Assembly (NCBI RefSeq): GCF_946222985.1
Contig: NZ_CAMIFY010000004.1
Span: 25,034 to 89,033, forward strand
DNA from: an uncultured Corynebacterium sp.
GTDB taxonomy: Bacteria; Actinomycetota; Actinomycetes; Mycobacteriales; Mycobacteriaceae
Length of the DNA: 64,000 bases
Reading direction: 5' to 3'
The position numbers were made by a program, and so were the translations under genes. Below, piece after piece: positions 18,712 through 28,192 of this stretch (positions are counted from its first letter, which is position 1; the number at the start of each line of letters is the position of its first letter). Under the pieces are notes generated by a model. It made no database searches, was not told the origin of the DNA, and saw nothing but the letters and a program-made list of their open reading frames with translations.

Positions 18712-19354
18712 CCGCATGGGCTGGACCCGCGACGAGATGGCCGCCCGCGCGGCCGCCGAGCTTCCCGACGGCGCGTACGTCAACCTCGGCATCGGCATGC
18801 CGACGCTGGTGCCCAATCACGTGCCGTCGGATCGCACCGTCGTGCTGCAGTCGGAGAACGGCATCCTCGGCGTCGGCCCCTACCCCACCCGCGACGCCGT
18901 CGATCCGGACCTGATCAACGCCGGCAAGGAAACGGTGACGACCCTGCCCGGGGCGTCGTTCTTCGACTCCGCCGAGAGCTTCGCCATGATCCGCGGCGGC
19001 AAGATCGACGTCGCGGTGCTCGGGGCCATGCAGGTCGCCGAAAACGGCGACCTGGCCAACTGGATGGTGCCGGGCAAGATGGTCAAGGGCATGGGCGGGG
19101 CGATGGACCTCGTCCACGGCGCCGGTCGGGTCATCGTTCTGATGGACCACGTGGCCAAGGACGGTTCACCGAAGATCCTCCGCCGGTGCACGCTGCCGTT
19201 GACCGGCCGCGACATCGTCGACCGGATCATCACCGATCTGGCCGTCATCGACGTCGTGCGCGAGTCGACGGGGACCCGCTTGCGACTGGTCGAGACCGCC
19301 CCCGGCGTCGACGCCGACGACGTCCGCGCCGCGACCGCCGCCGACCTGGACTAG
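18704..19354 (+). CDS. scoB: Succinyl-CoA:3-ketoacid CoA-transferase subunit B
   Basis: 216 residues of the beta subunit. The catalytic Glu51 lies in [12 protein letters not shown], and [17 protein letters not shown] and [19 protein letters not shown] are family blocks. It works as a heterotetramer with ScoA. The ATG at 18704 follows AAGGAGG inside the end of scoA. It is the last gene of the locus; a GC-rich hairpin at 19358-19395 follows. No thiolase is in this operon, so acetoacetyl-CoA cleavage would fall to another gene such as the one at 6947. Confidence 0.93.
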   Translation: MADRMGWTRDEMAARAAAELPDGAYVNLGIGMPTLVPNHVPSDRTVVLQSENGILGVGPYPTRDAVDPDLINAGKETVTTLPGASFFDSAESFAMIRGGKIDVAVLGAMQVAENGDLANWMVPGKMVKGMGGAMDLVHGAGRVIVLMDHVAKDGSPKILRRCTLPLTGRDIVDRIITDLAVIDVVRESTGTRLRLVETAPGVDADDVRAATAADLD

Positions 19355-19357
19355 GCC

Positions 19358-19395
19358 GACCCCGCTCCGGTCCGGCTCTGGGCCGGGGCGGGGTC
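19358..19395. terminator. GC-rich hairpin between convergent scoB and purB
   Basis: GACCCCGC at 19358 pairs with GCGGGGTC ending at 19395, and the stem continues with G-U pairs around a short loop. There is no clear T-run, so it is a possible rather than proven terminator for either convergent unit. Confidence 0.5.
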
Positions 19396-19421
19396 AGGGT
19401 TGGAGTCGGGGCGGGGTCTGC

Positions 19422-20852
19422 CTAGAGGATGTCACCCGGTGCGTAGGCGGCGGCCTCCGGGTGCTTTTCGACGAGCGCGTTGACCCGGGCGACGACGCGG
19501 TCGACCTGGGATTCGGCGGCGCCGATGAAGGCGTGGCGGTCGGCCAGGGCGTCGCGAAGCCCCTGCTCGTCGAGCGGAATGCGCGAGTCCGCGGCCAGGC
19601 GCTCGACCAGCGACTGCTCGGCGCCCTTCTCGCGCATGTCCAGCGCGGAACCGACGGCGTGCTCCTTGATGACCTCGTGGGCCTCCTCACGGCCGACTCC
19701 GGCGCGCACGCACGCCATGAGCACCTTCGTCGACGCCAGGAACGGCAGGTAGCGCTCCAGCTCCCGGTCGATCATGGCCGGGAAGGCGCCGAACTCGTCG
19801 AGGACGGTGAGGAAGGTCTCGAACATGCCGTCCATGGCGAAGAACGCGTCCGGCAGCGCGACGCGGCGGACCACGGAACACGACACGTCGCCCTCGTTCC
19901 ACTGGTTGCCGGCCAGCTCCGAGAGCATGGTCATGTACCCGCGCAGGATCACCTGGAAACCGGTGACGCGCTCGCAGGAACGGGCGTTCATCTTGTGCGG
20001 CATCGCCGACGAGCCGACCTGGCCCTCCTTGAAGCCCTCGGTGACGATCTCGTTGCCCGCCATCAGGCGGATGGTCGTCGCCAGCGACGACGGGCCGGCG
20101 CCCAGCTCGACGAGCGCGGAGAGCGCGTCGAAGTCGAGGGTGCGCGGGTAGACCTGGCCGACCGAATCGAAGACGCGGGTGAAGCCCAGGCCCTCGGCGA
20201 TCTCGGACTCCAGCGAGGCCAGCGCGGCCTCGTCGCCGTCGAGGAGATCGAGCATGTCCTGGGCGGTGCCCATCGGGCCCTTGATGCCGCGCAGGGGGTA
20301 GCGGTCGATGAGGTCCTCCACGCGCTCGATGCCCAGCAACATCTCGTCGGCCGCCGAGGCGAAGCGCTTGCCCAGCGTCGTCGCCTGCGCGGCGACGTTG
20401 TGGGAACGGCCCGCCATGACCAGCGACTGGTACGCGGCGGCCTTCTCCGCGGTGCGGGCGACGACGGCGACGGCCTTGTCGCGCACCGCGCGCAGCGACT
20501 GCAGGATCTGCAGCTGCTCGACGTTTTCCGTCAGGTCGCGGCTGGTCATGCCCTTGTGGATGTGCTCGGTGCCCGCCAGGGCGCAGAACTCCTCGATGCG
20601 GGCCTTGACGTCATGCCGCGTCACGCGCTCGCGCTCGGCGATGGACTCCAGGTCCACCTGCTCGACGACGGCCTCGTACTTCTCGACGGTGCCCTCCGGC
20701 ACCTCGATGCCGCGCGCCGCCTGCGCCTTCAGCACGGCGATCCACAACCGCCGTTCCAGGATGATCTTGTGCTCGGGGCTCCACAGTTCCGCGAGCTCCG
20801 CGGACGCGTAGCGGTTCGCCAGGACGTTTGCGATCTTCTTCTCGTTGGCCAC
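19422..20852 (-). CDS. purB: Adenylosuccinate lyase
   Basis: 476 residues of the fumarase/aspartase superfamily, with KGMTSRDLTENVE, MAGRSHNVAAQATTLGKR and the signature GSSAMPHKMNARSCERV. It cleaves SAICAR and adenylosuccinate in purine synthesis. The start is GTG at 20852 (protein begins MANEKKIANVLA). Longer upstream extension is rejected because it runs into the convergently placed TrkA frame and lacks family similarity. The only ribosome site is a weak GGGACC. It lies 50 bp from the trkA stop on the same strand. Confidence 0.95.
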   Translation of the reverse strand: MANEKKIANVLANRYASAELAELWSPEHKIILERRLWIAVLKAQAARGIEVPEGTVEKYEAVVEQVDLESIAERERVTRHDVKARIEEFCALAGTEHIHKGMTSRDLTENVEQLQILQSLRAVRDKAVAVVARTAEKAAAYQSLVMAGRSHNVAAQATTLGKRFASAADEMLLGIERVEDLIDRYPLRGIKGPMGTAQDMLDLLDGDEAALASLESEIAEGLGFTRVFDSVGQVYPRTLDFDALSALVELGAGPSSLATTIRLMAGNEIVTEGFKEGQVGSSAMPHKMNARSCERVTGFQVILRGYMTMLSELAGNQWNEGDVSCSVVRRVALPDAFFAMDGMFETFLTVLDEFGAFPAMIDRELERYLPFLASTKVLMACVRAGVGREEAHEVIKEHAVGSALDMREKGAEQSLVERLAADSRIPLDEQGLRDALADRHAFIGAAESQVDRVVARVNALVEKHPEAAAYAPGDIL

Positions 20853-20902
20853 GGTCCCAAGTATTCCACGCGGCCCGGATCGGGCACCTCCCGGTCCGGC
20901 GC

Positions 20903-21637
20903 TCACCTCCGCGCCGCGAACCGCTCCAACTCGTCGACGGGTCCGGCGGCGATGATCAGATCGCCGGCCCGCAGGACGTCGTCGGCGAGGGCCCGTCGAA
21001 AAGCACCCCCCTTGGGTCGCAGGGCCAGGATCTGCACCGGCCGATCGCCGCGGGCGTTGATCTCGCCGACGCGATGGTCGAGCACCGACACCGGCGGCGC
21101 GATCTTCGCGACCGAAAACCCCCGGTCGAACTCGAGGTAGTCCTGCACCCGGCCACCCATTAGATGCGCAACGCGGCGGCCCGTGTCTGCCTCGGGACGG
21201 ACGACGTGATGCACGCCGATCTGCCCGAGGATCTTCGCGTGCGCCAGGGTGTCGGCCTTCGCCCAAATGCTGGGCACGTTCATGTCGACCACCGCCGACG
21301 CCGTGAGCACCGACGCCTCGATGTTCGAGCCGATGGCGATGACCACCCGCCCCGCCTCCGCCACGCCCAACTGCCGCAGCGCCTCCGGGTTCGTCGTGTC
21401 GGCGCTGACCACGTGGTCGAACACCGTCGAGCATTCCTGCACGACGCGAGGATCGGCGTCGACGCACAGGACGTCGACGCCGCCGGCGGCCAACTCCTCG
21501 CCGAGGGCCTGGCCGAACCGGCCCAGCCCGAGGATGACGACGGGACCCGAACCGGGGTCTGCTCCGGGCTCTGCGCCGGGTTCGGCGCCGTCCGTTCCAT
21601 GCGCCGCCCTGGTTCCGCGGCCGAATGCCTTAACCAA
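20903..21637 (-). CDS. Potassium uptake regulatory subunit (TrkA/KtrA-like RCK protein)
   Basis: 244 residues: a Gly/Pro/Ala-rich leader of ~25, then a Rossmann domain starting VVILGLGRFGQALGEEL and covering VDADPRVVQECSTVFDHVVSADTTNPEAL, followed by a TrkA-C domain (GDRPVQILALRPKGG ... DLIIAAGPVDELERF). It would gate the neighbouring membrane subunit in response to nucleotides. No ATG precedes the Rossmann fold. TTG at 21637, preceded by AGAGG, is the best start and overlaps the trkH stop by 8 bp. A GTT codon follows, so the start is uncertain. Confidence 0.82.
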   Translation of the reverse strand: MVKAFGRGTRAAHGTDGAEPGAEPGADPGSGPVVILGLGRFGQALGEELAAGGVDVLCVDADPRVVQECSTVFDHVVSADTTNPEALRQLGVAEAGRVVIAIGSNIEASVLTASAVVDMNVPSIWAKADTLAHAKILGQIGVHHVVRPEADTGRRVAHLMGGRVQDYLEFDRGFSVAKIAPPVSVLDHRVGEINARGDRPVQILALRPKGGAFRRALADDVLRAGDLIIAAGPVDELERFAARR

Positions 21638-23024
21638 TGAAGGGCCTCTCTTCCGGATAGTCGTACAAGCGCCCGTGTTGACGGGCGGCGAGTGCCGTGG
21701 CCAGCGCCAACGGCCCCACGCGCCCGGCGAACATGAGCACCATGAGGATCGATTGCGCCGCCACGGGCAGCTCGGCGGTGATGCCCGTCGACAGGCCGAC
21801 CGTCGCGAACGCACTGACCACCTCGAACAGCACCTGGTCGGTGGTGAACTGCGGCGCGAGGACGAGCAGCGCCATCGTCGAGCCCACGACGAGGGCCACC
21901 GCCGCGGCCAGGACCGCGAGAGCCTGCCTGACGACGCGGCGGCCCACCGTCCGCCCATGGGACACGACGGAATCGTCGCCGCGCACTTCGGCGATGATCG
22001 CGGCGACGAGCACCGCGGCGGTGGTGATCTTCACGCCGCCCGCCGTGCCGCCCGAACCGCCGCCGATGAACATCAGGACGTCGGTGCCCAGCAACGTCGA
22101 CGGGTGGAAATGGCCGTAATGCACGGCGTTGAAGCCAGCCGTGCGGGGGCTGACGCCGGCGAAGAACGCGTTGAGCAGGCGGACGCCGGTCGTCGGATCC
22201 GCACCGTCGATCCCGCCGGCGCGCGCGAGAGCGCCGTTCCACTCCCCCAACGCCACCATCGCCGTGCCGGCGGGCACGAGGATCGCGGTGCCGATCAAGG
22301 TGAACCGGGCCGTCAGGCTCCACCTCCGGGGCGTGCGCCCCACCCGGCGGGCCCGGTGATGGCGCACGGCCTCCAGCAGCACCGGGAAACCGATGCCGCC
22401 GATCATCAGGGCGAAGGCCAGCGGCAGCAGAACCCACGCGTCGGCGGCGAAATCGATGAGGTTGGCGGAGTACAGCGCGAAGCCGGCGTTGTTGAAGCCG
22501 GAAATGGCGTGGAAGACGCCCTCCCAGATCGAGCGCGGCCAGTCGTAGTCGTAGGCGGCGTGGAAACGCAGCGTCAGCGCCGTGGCGACGATGGCCTCGA
22601 CGACCAGCGTGAACAGCACCGTCGCGCGCACCACCCAGCCGACGTCGCCGAGGTCGACGCCGCGCCCCTCCGCGGTGGCGTCCAGGCGCCGCCGCAAACC
22701 CAGGCGACCGGCGACGAGCAGACCGATCACCGAGGCCATGGTCATGAAGCCGAGGCCGCCAAGCTGGATCAACGCCATGATCGTGACCTGCCCGGCCACC
22801 GACCAATGCGTCGCCGTGTCCACCGTGATCAGGCCGGTCAGGCACGTCGCCGACGTCGCCGTGAACAGGGCGTCGGACAGCGGCGTCACGGTGCCGTCCG
22901 ACGACGACCAGGGCGCGGCCAACAGTGCCGTGCCCGCCGCGATGCCCCCGAGGAAACCCAGGGCCACCGCCATGGTGGGACGCATGCGCCGGCGGCGCCG
23001 CCCCACGCCCAGCGTGATGCTCAC
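21630..23024 (-). CDS. Potassium transporter membrane subunit (TrkH/KtrB-like)
   Basis: 464 residues with the four-fold M1-P-M2 architecture. The four selectivity-filter loops read SATCLTGL, SGFNNAGF, SPRTAGFN and FATVGLSTG, and the gating-loop sequence IGGGSGGTAGGVKITT is clear. It forms a K+ (or Na+-coupled K+) channel with the adjacent RCK subunit. The GTG start at 23024 is supported by TAACGT on the minus strand (23037-23032), ending 7 nt upstream, which suggests a leaderless message. The pair is inserted between purB and the aminotransferase. Confidence 0.9.
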   Translation of the reverse strand: MSITLGVGRRRRRMRPTMAVALGFLGGIAAGTALLAAPWSSSDGTVTPLSDALFTATSATCLTGLITVDTATHWSVAGQVTIMALIQLGGLGFMTMASVIGLLVAGRLGLRRRLDATAEGRGVDLGDVGWVVRATVLFTLVVEAIVATALTLRFHAAYDYDWPRSIWEGVFHAISGFNNAGFALYSANLIDFAADAWVLLPLAFALMIGGIGFPVLLEAVRHHRARRVGRTPRRWSLTARFTLIGTAILVPAGTAMVALGEWNGALARAGGIDGADPTTGVRLLNAFFAGVSPRTAGFNAVHYGHFHPSTLLGTDVLMFIGGGSGGTAGGVKITTAAVLVAAIIAEVRGDDSVVSHGRTVGRRVVRQALAVLAAAVALVVGSTMALLVLAPQFTTDQVLFEVVSAFATVGLSTGITAELPVAAQSILMVLMFAGRVGPLALATALAARQHGRLYDYPEERPFIG

Positions 23025-23063
23025 CGCGCCGACGTTAGACCCGTTCGGCCCGCGAGGGAAGCG

Positions 23064-24236
23064 TCATCGCCCGTTGAATTCCCCGATCCGCCGACACGCC
23101 TCCGCCATGTCCTCCGTCGACCCCGCGAAGCACAGCCGCACCCAGCGGTGTCCGGCGGCGACGTCGAAGTCGACGCCCGGGGCGACGGCGACGCCGGTGG
23201 CGTCGAGAAGCTCCCTGGCCCAGGCCAGCGAATCGTCCGTCAGATGCGACACGTCGGCGTAGACGTAAAAGCCCCCGTCCGGCGGCGCGAAGGTGCCCAG
23301 CCCCGCGGCCGGCAGGCGCTCCATCAACAGGGCGCGATTGTCGGCGTAGCGCCGCACGTGCCCGTCGAGCTCCGCGATCGACTCCGGGTGGAACGCCTCG
23401 ATCGCCGCGCGCTGCGACGCCGCCGGCGGGCACACCGACAGGTTCGCCGCCAGCCGATCGCACGGGCCGCGCAGCCACTCCGGGATGATCAGCCAGCCGA
23501 CGCGCCAGCCGGTCATCGAGTGGTACTTGCTCACCGAGCCGACCACGACGGCGGCGTCGCCGAACTCCCGGGCGCTGACGCACTCGCGGCCGAAGGAGAT
23601 GCCGTGGTAGATCTCGTCGCTGATCAGCAGGACGTCGCGGGCCTCGCACCAGGCGGCGATGCGGCCGAGCTCGTCGCCGTCGATGATGGTGCCCGTCGGA
23701 TTGTCGGGGCTGGTGACTATCACCGCCCGCGGAGTCCGCTCCAGCGCCTCGAGCAGGTCGACGGTGAGCTGGAACCGCGTCTCCGGCCCGCAGTCGATTT
23801 CGACGACGTTGGCGCCGAGTGCTGCGAGGGCATTGCGGTAGGCGGGGTACCCCGGCCGGGCCAGCACGATGTCGTCGCCGGGATCCAGCGCCGCCAGGAA
23901 CAGGGTGACGAACCCGCCCGACGATCCCGTCGTCACCACCACGTCGGCGGGCGCGACCTGCGCGGCACCGGCATGCCCCCGCGCCGCCATCCGTCGATTG
24001 TGATCGTCGGCGATGGCCCGCTTGAGCTCCGGGATCCCCGTCGCCTCGGTGTAGCCCAGGACCTCCGACTCCACCGCGTCGCGCACCGCCGCCAACGCCC
24101 GACGCGGCGCCGGCGTCGACGGCTGACCGGCGCACAGGAACAGCGCGTCACCGTGCGTGCGCTGCCGCTCCTGCGCGGCCGCCAGAACGTCCATCACATG
24201 GAAGGGAGCGACACCGGATCTGCGCGAGGGCCTCAT
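23064..24236 (-). CDS. Class I/II pyridoxal-phosphate aminotransferase
   Basis: 390 residues of the aspartate aminotransferase fold. The PLP lysine is Lys237 in VSKYHSMTGWRVGW. Other hallmarks are TTGSSGGF, SPDNPTGTIIDG and SDEIYHGISF, with a final Arg in HRWVRLCFAG. The substrate is not evident; related corynebacterial genes beside purD are annotated only as aminotransferases. TAAGCT on the minus strand (24248-24243) ends 6 nt before the ATG, so it is probably leaderless. A copy of the dispersed word GCTTTRCGACG lies just upstream of that hexamer at 24254-24264. Confidence 0.88.
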   Translation of the reverse strand: MRPSRRSGVAPFHVMDVLAAAQERQRTHGDALFLCAGQPSTPAPRRALAAVRDAVESEVLGYTEATGIPELKRAIADDHNRRMAARGHAGAAQVAPADVVVTTGSSGGFVTLFLAALDPGDDIVLARPGYPAYRNALAALGANVVEIDCGPETRFQLTVDLLEALERTPRAVIVTSPDNPTGTIIDGDELGRIAAWCEARDVLLISDEIYHGISFGRECVSAREFGDAAVVVGSVSKYHSMTGWRVGWLIIPEWLRGPCDRLAANLSVCPPAASQRAAIEAFHPESIAELDGHVRRYADNRALLMERLPAAGLGTFAPPDGGFYVYADVSHLTDDSLAWARELLDATGVAVAPGVDFDVAAGHRWVRLCFAGSTEDMAEACRRIGEFNGR

Positions 24237-24253
24237 GGCCCCAGCTTATCCGT

Positions 24254-24264
24254 GCTTTGCGACG
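24254..24264 (+). repeat. Dispersed word GCTTTGCGACG, copy 4
   Basis: Intergenic, between purD and the aminotransferase promoter. Confidence 0.75.
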
Positions 24265-24278
24265 CTCCCGTCCGCCCG

Positions 24279-25565
<1,287 letters not shown>

Positions 25566-25700
25566 GCGCATGATTCTACGCACCAGGTCGCGGGCCCATT
25601 CGCGGTGGTTGCACCCGGCGTCGGCCCTGCTGCTGTCCCCTGCCGTCGACTCCACCACCGACCCACCATCGGCCCCGCCACCGAACCCACCGTCGGTCCC

Positions 25701-25739
25701 TGCCCCCGACTCCTGCCCCCGACTCCTGCCCCCGACTCC
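25701..25739. repeat. Three tandem 13-bp repeats
   Basis: TGCCCCCGACTCC is repeated three times without interruption (25701, 25714, 25727), 136 bases upstream of the purD start. Its purine/pyrimidine asymmetry suggests slipped-strand expansion. Confidence 0.85.
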
Positions 25740-25970
25740 CGCCGCCCTCGCGCATCCGAGCGTCACGCGAGGGCGGCCCGCGTGGGGTGAGCGGCCGATC
25801 CTCATTGGTCGTCGATCAACGCCCCTCCTCGTTGTCCGATGACCGCGGGGATCGGCGACGGTTGCGGTCCTCGGCGGCGATCGCACCCCACGGGCTTCCC
25901 CGGCCCCTCGATCTCCGCGTTGAACCGCGTTTTCCCTCCCCCGAAGCGCGGGCGCGACCTCACTCCAGCT

Positions 25971-26008
25971 CCTACCGCCGGGCTCATGGCGTTGAGCCTT
26001 CCGGTAGG
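25971..26008. repeat. Stem-loop with two paired segments
   Basis: CCTACCG (25971-25977) pairs with CGGTAGG (26002-26008), and inside it GGCTCA (25981-25986) pairs with TGAGCC (25993-25998) around a six-base loop. Two short internal-loop segments separate the stems. It could be a terminator or part of a small RNA; no T-run follows on either strand. Confidence 0.6.
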
Positions 26009-26176
26009 TGATGGGCGTGGGCCGCACCCGCTTCGTGGCCCTCGTACTTCGACCACCCCACAAGCTCACCCCGCGGATAATTCTGACCTCACCGATTGCT
26101 CTCCGCATGCCATTACCCCCGCCGTTACAGCCCCCTCCCGGAAAGCCCGACACGCCCGAGCTCGCCCCTAGTCCAT

Positions 26177-26242
26177 GGCCGCCGTCCTTGCACGTCAAGC
26201 GCATAACTCAAGGATTCACAATGGTTTTCACGGACGGCGGCC
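26177..26242. repeat. Inverted repeat, 11-bp arms around 44 bases
   Basis: GGCCGCCGTCC (26177-26187) is the exact reverse complement of 26232-26242. The enclosed segment is AT-richer than its surroundings and contains TTGCAC and CATAAC hexamers that could be promoter elements. No gene is attached. Confidence 0.6.
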
Positions 26243-26521
26243 GAATGCGGACATTGACCCACTCACGCCGGAACCCCGTTAGCTTTTCACGGCCGCCCGC
26301 ACGTTCACGTGCCCCGGCGGCCGCGCATCCACTACCCCCGTCGGCGCGGTTTCGAGCGGCTCCGCGCGGCTCGGCGCGGGCCCTGAGGGGACTCTGCGCG
26401 ACTCACTCGCTCACCTGCCGCCTGCTTGATGCCGCCATCGAGACTCCCCGCCGGCCCTCCCGGCACCCGTCGAGGGGCTCGGCCGGAGCTCCGGCGACCC
26501 AACAACTCACGCCCGCGCAAC

Positions 26522-26564
26522 TTCGTGCCAAGTTCGGCGATTTTTCACCCGAACTTGGCACGAA
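26522..26564. repeat. 15-bp perfect inverted repeat
   Basis: TTCGTGCCAAGTTCG (26522-26536) pairs perfectly with 26550-26564 across a 13-base T-rich loop. Related fragments (GATTTTTC, TTGGCACCAA) recur over the next ~75 bases, so the element may be a degraded larger repeat. Confidence 0.75.
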
Positions 26565-26862
26565 ATGACCGATTTCGGCCGATTTTTCTTCAACTTCGCG
26601 CCATGTTCGCGCCTCTTCCGCACCATGCTTGGCACCAATTTACGTTTGGCCCCAAACGGTCATTGAGGCACGGGGCCATCAAAAGTGCGACACTCGCTCA
26701 AACGTGCGAGAAGACACCGCAACGGCATTCACCCCCGATTCCGAACCGCACCTCGAATCCAGGCCGTCGACGCCTCCACGGCCATCGTGCGGAGTCTTCC
26801 CAGCACAGGGGCTACTTCAGCGGCCGGATCATCCCAGTGGGAGGTCCATTTCTGTGCGAGGA

Positions 26863-26958
26863 ATCCCGGGGTGCGGCTCACTCGGACACGAAACATCCCG
26901 GGGTGCGGCTTACTCCGACACGGATCATCGCGGGGTGCGGCTCACCCGAGGCGGATCG
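26863..26958. repeat. Three direct 32-bp imperfect repeats
   Basis: Each unit begins with ATCSCGGGGTGCGGCT (26863, 26895, 26927), and the rest of the unit (a CACTCGGACACGAA-like tail) diverges by several bases. They abut with an exact 32-bp period and no spacers, so they are not a CRISPR array. They end ten bases before the stop of the DUF559-like gene. Confidence 0.8.
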
Positions 26959-26967
26959 CCCCACCGC

Positions 26968-28005
26968 TCACCGGCGCCAACCCCGGGCGCGGTTGTCGGC
27001 GTGGTCGATGTGGCGTTGACGTCGCCAAGCGAGGTCCCGCTTGCGTTCGGCGACGACGGCCTCGCGACGCTCCCGGATCGCGCGGACCAGCGCATCGAAA
27101 TCCCGGAAGACGTCCAGCGCGGTCACTTCGAGGATCCACCACCCCATGTCACGGAGCTCGTTGGCGCGGTCCGCGTCGCGCTTGCGGTGCGCGGCGTCGC
27201 TCCAGTGCCCGCCGCCCTGGTACTCGAGGCCGATCATGTACATGGGGTCGCCGAGGTCGATCCAGCGCATGCCGCCGCGGGTGAGCACGGGCCATTGCGG
27301 CACCCATCCGGTCAGGCCGGCGCGCCGCAGCAGGGTGCGCAGCAGGCTTTCGAGGCGTGATTCGGCGCGCCAGTCGGTCCAGTCGAGCAGTCGGCGCATC
27401 CTCGTCGCGCCGCGGCCGCGGCCGCCGTCGGCCCATGCGCGCAGTTCGGGGTGGATCCGCCAGGCGCGGATGGCGCCGTCGAGGAACGCGATCGCCTCGT
27501 GGTCGGGCAGTGCGGCGACGCAGTCGATGGTGACGTCGAGTCGGCCGGCGACGGGCACGGTGGCGTCGCCGATGGCCAGGGTTTCGTGCTTGTCGACGAG
27601 TCCGCCCCTCCGCGTCGTGACCCCGTCCGGCGCGTCGGCACGACAGCCCGATGCGGGGTCGACGACGACGATGTCGACGAGTGCGTCGCACACCCATGGA
27701 TGGCCCCACGCGTGGGCGGCGGTGGCGCCGGACAGGACTGCCCCGGGACGGGCGCGGACCTCGGCGAACGCGCGGACCCGTGGCGTGACCTCCACTCCCG
27801 GTGGGACGTACATGCCGTGGCGCACGCGGGTCCACGCGCGCTCGGCGGTGGTGCCGTGTTCGGCGACGATCTCGGCGCGGCTGCGCGGCACCGATCCGGG
27901 CGGCGGCGGCCAGGGCGCCGGTGAGCTGCCCGGCCGCTCGGGCCGACCGTCGTCATGCCCGCGCGCCCCGTCATGTCCGCGCGCGTCGCCGTCTCGTCGT
28001 TCCAC
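26968..28005 (-). CDS. DUF559/Vsr-like nuclease-fold protein with AbiEi-like N-terminus
   Basis: 345 residues. The leader of ~35 carries a GHDGARGHDDGR repeat and a proline run. Residues ~40-170 resemble the AbiEi-antitoxin-like region found in many actinobacterial proteins (RHGMYVPPGVEVTPR, LSGATAAHAWG). Residues ~215-320 match the very-short-patch/DUF559 PD-(D/E)xK fold: ESRLESLLRTLLRRAGL, then IGLEYQGGGHWSDAAHRKRD and LRDMGWWILEVT. Function is unknown; the fold is nuclease-like. The GTG start follows GGGGGAAGGGAATT. It lies next to the repeat-rich region and may be mobile or lineage-specific. Confidence 0.7.
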   Translation of the reverse strand: MERRDGDARGHDGARGHDDGRPERPGSSPAPWPPPPGSVPRSRAEIVAEHGTTAERAWTRVRHGMYVPPGVEVTPRVRAFAEVRARPGAVLSGATAAHAWGHPWVCDALVDIVVVDPASGCRADAPDGVTTRRGGLVDKHETLAIGDATVPVAGRLDVTIDCVAALPDHEAIAFLDGAIRAWRIHPELRAWADGGRGRGATRMRRLLDWTDWRAESRLESLLRTLLRRAGLTGWVPQWPVLTRGGMRWIDLGDPMYMIGLEYQGGGHWSDAAHRKRDADRANELRDMGWWILEVTALDVFRDFDALVRAIRERREAVVAERKRDLAWRRQRHIDHADNRARGWRR

Positions 28006-28113
28006 GTCGAATTCCCTTCCCCCTCATGCACCCGTCGCATGCCCGACGGGTGATTTCCCCGTGCACCACTGTCACCGAACGGAGGGGTGGGCGCGAGGCG
28101 GCGGGGACGGTGG

Positions 28114-28124
28114 CGTCGCAAAGC
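28114..28124 (-). repeat. Dispersed word GCTTTGCGACG, copy 5
   Basis: Intergenic, upstream of the HIT gene. Confidence 0.75.
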
Positions 28125-28192
28125 ACTGGTCGCGGCAGCGATTCGAACATCGACTCTGCGAGCGATCCGGGTTCGCCACTACCCTGGGCGGC

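Larger units (their letters stand above)
25579..26967. other. 1.4-kb region without a convincing gene
   Basis: No frame here shows a recognised domain, sensible codon use plus a start signal, or a plausible protein. Candidate frames are Arg/Pro/Gly-rich translations of repetitive DNA. The region holds three 13-bp tandem copies (25701-25739), a stem-loop (25971-26008), an inverted repeat around 44 bases (26177-26242), a 15-bp inverted repeat (26522-26564) and three 32-bp tandem repeats (26863-26958). From about 26200 to 26700 it is more AT-rich than its neighbours. Confidence 0.7.

Noticed and set aside
17698..21004. GCTTTTCGACG variants near 17698, 19463 and 20994
   Set aside because: These encode Val-Glu-Lys or Phe-Asp with ordinary codons and lie in genes; not counted as copies of the word.
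25839..26171. Pro/Arg-rich frames in the repeat region
   Set aside because: No domain, no ribosome site, and composition that simply reflects GC-rich repeats on both strands.
26863..26958. Possible CRISPR array
   Set aside because: The 32-bp units abut directly with no spacers and vary in their tails, and no cas gene is present.
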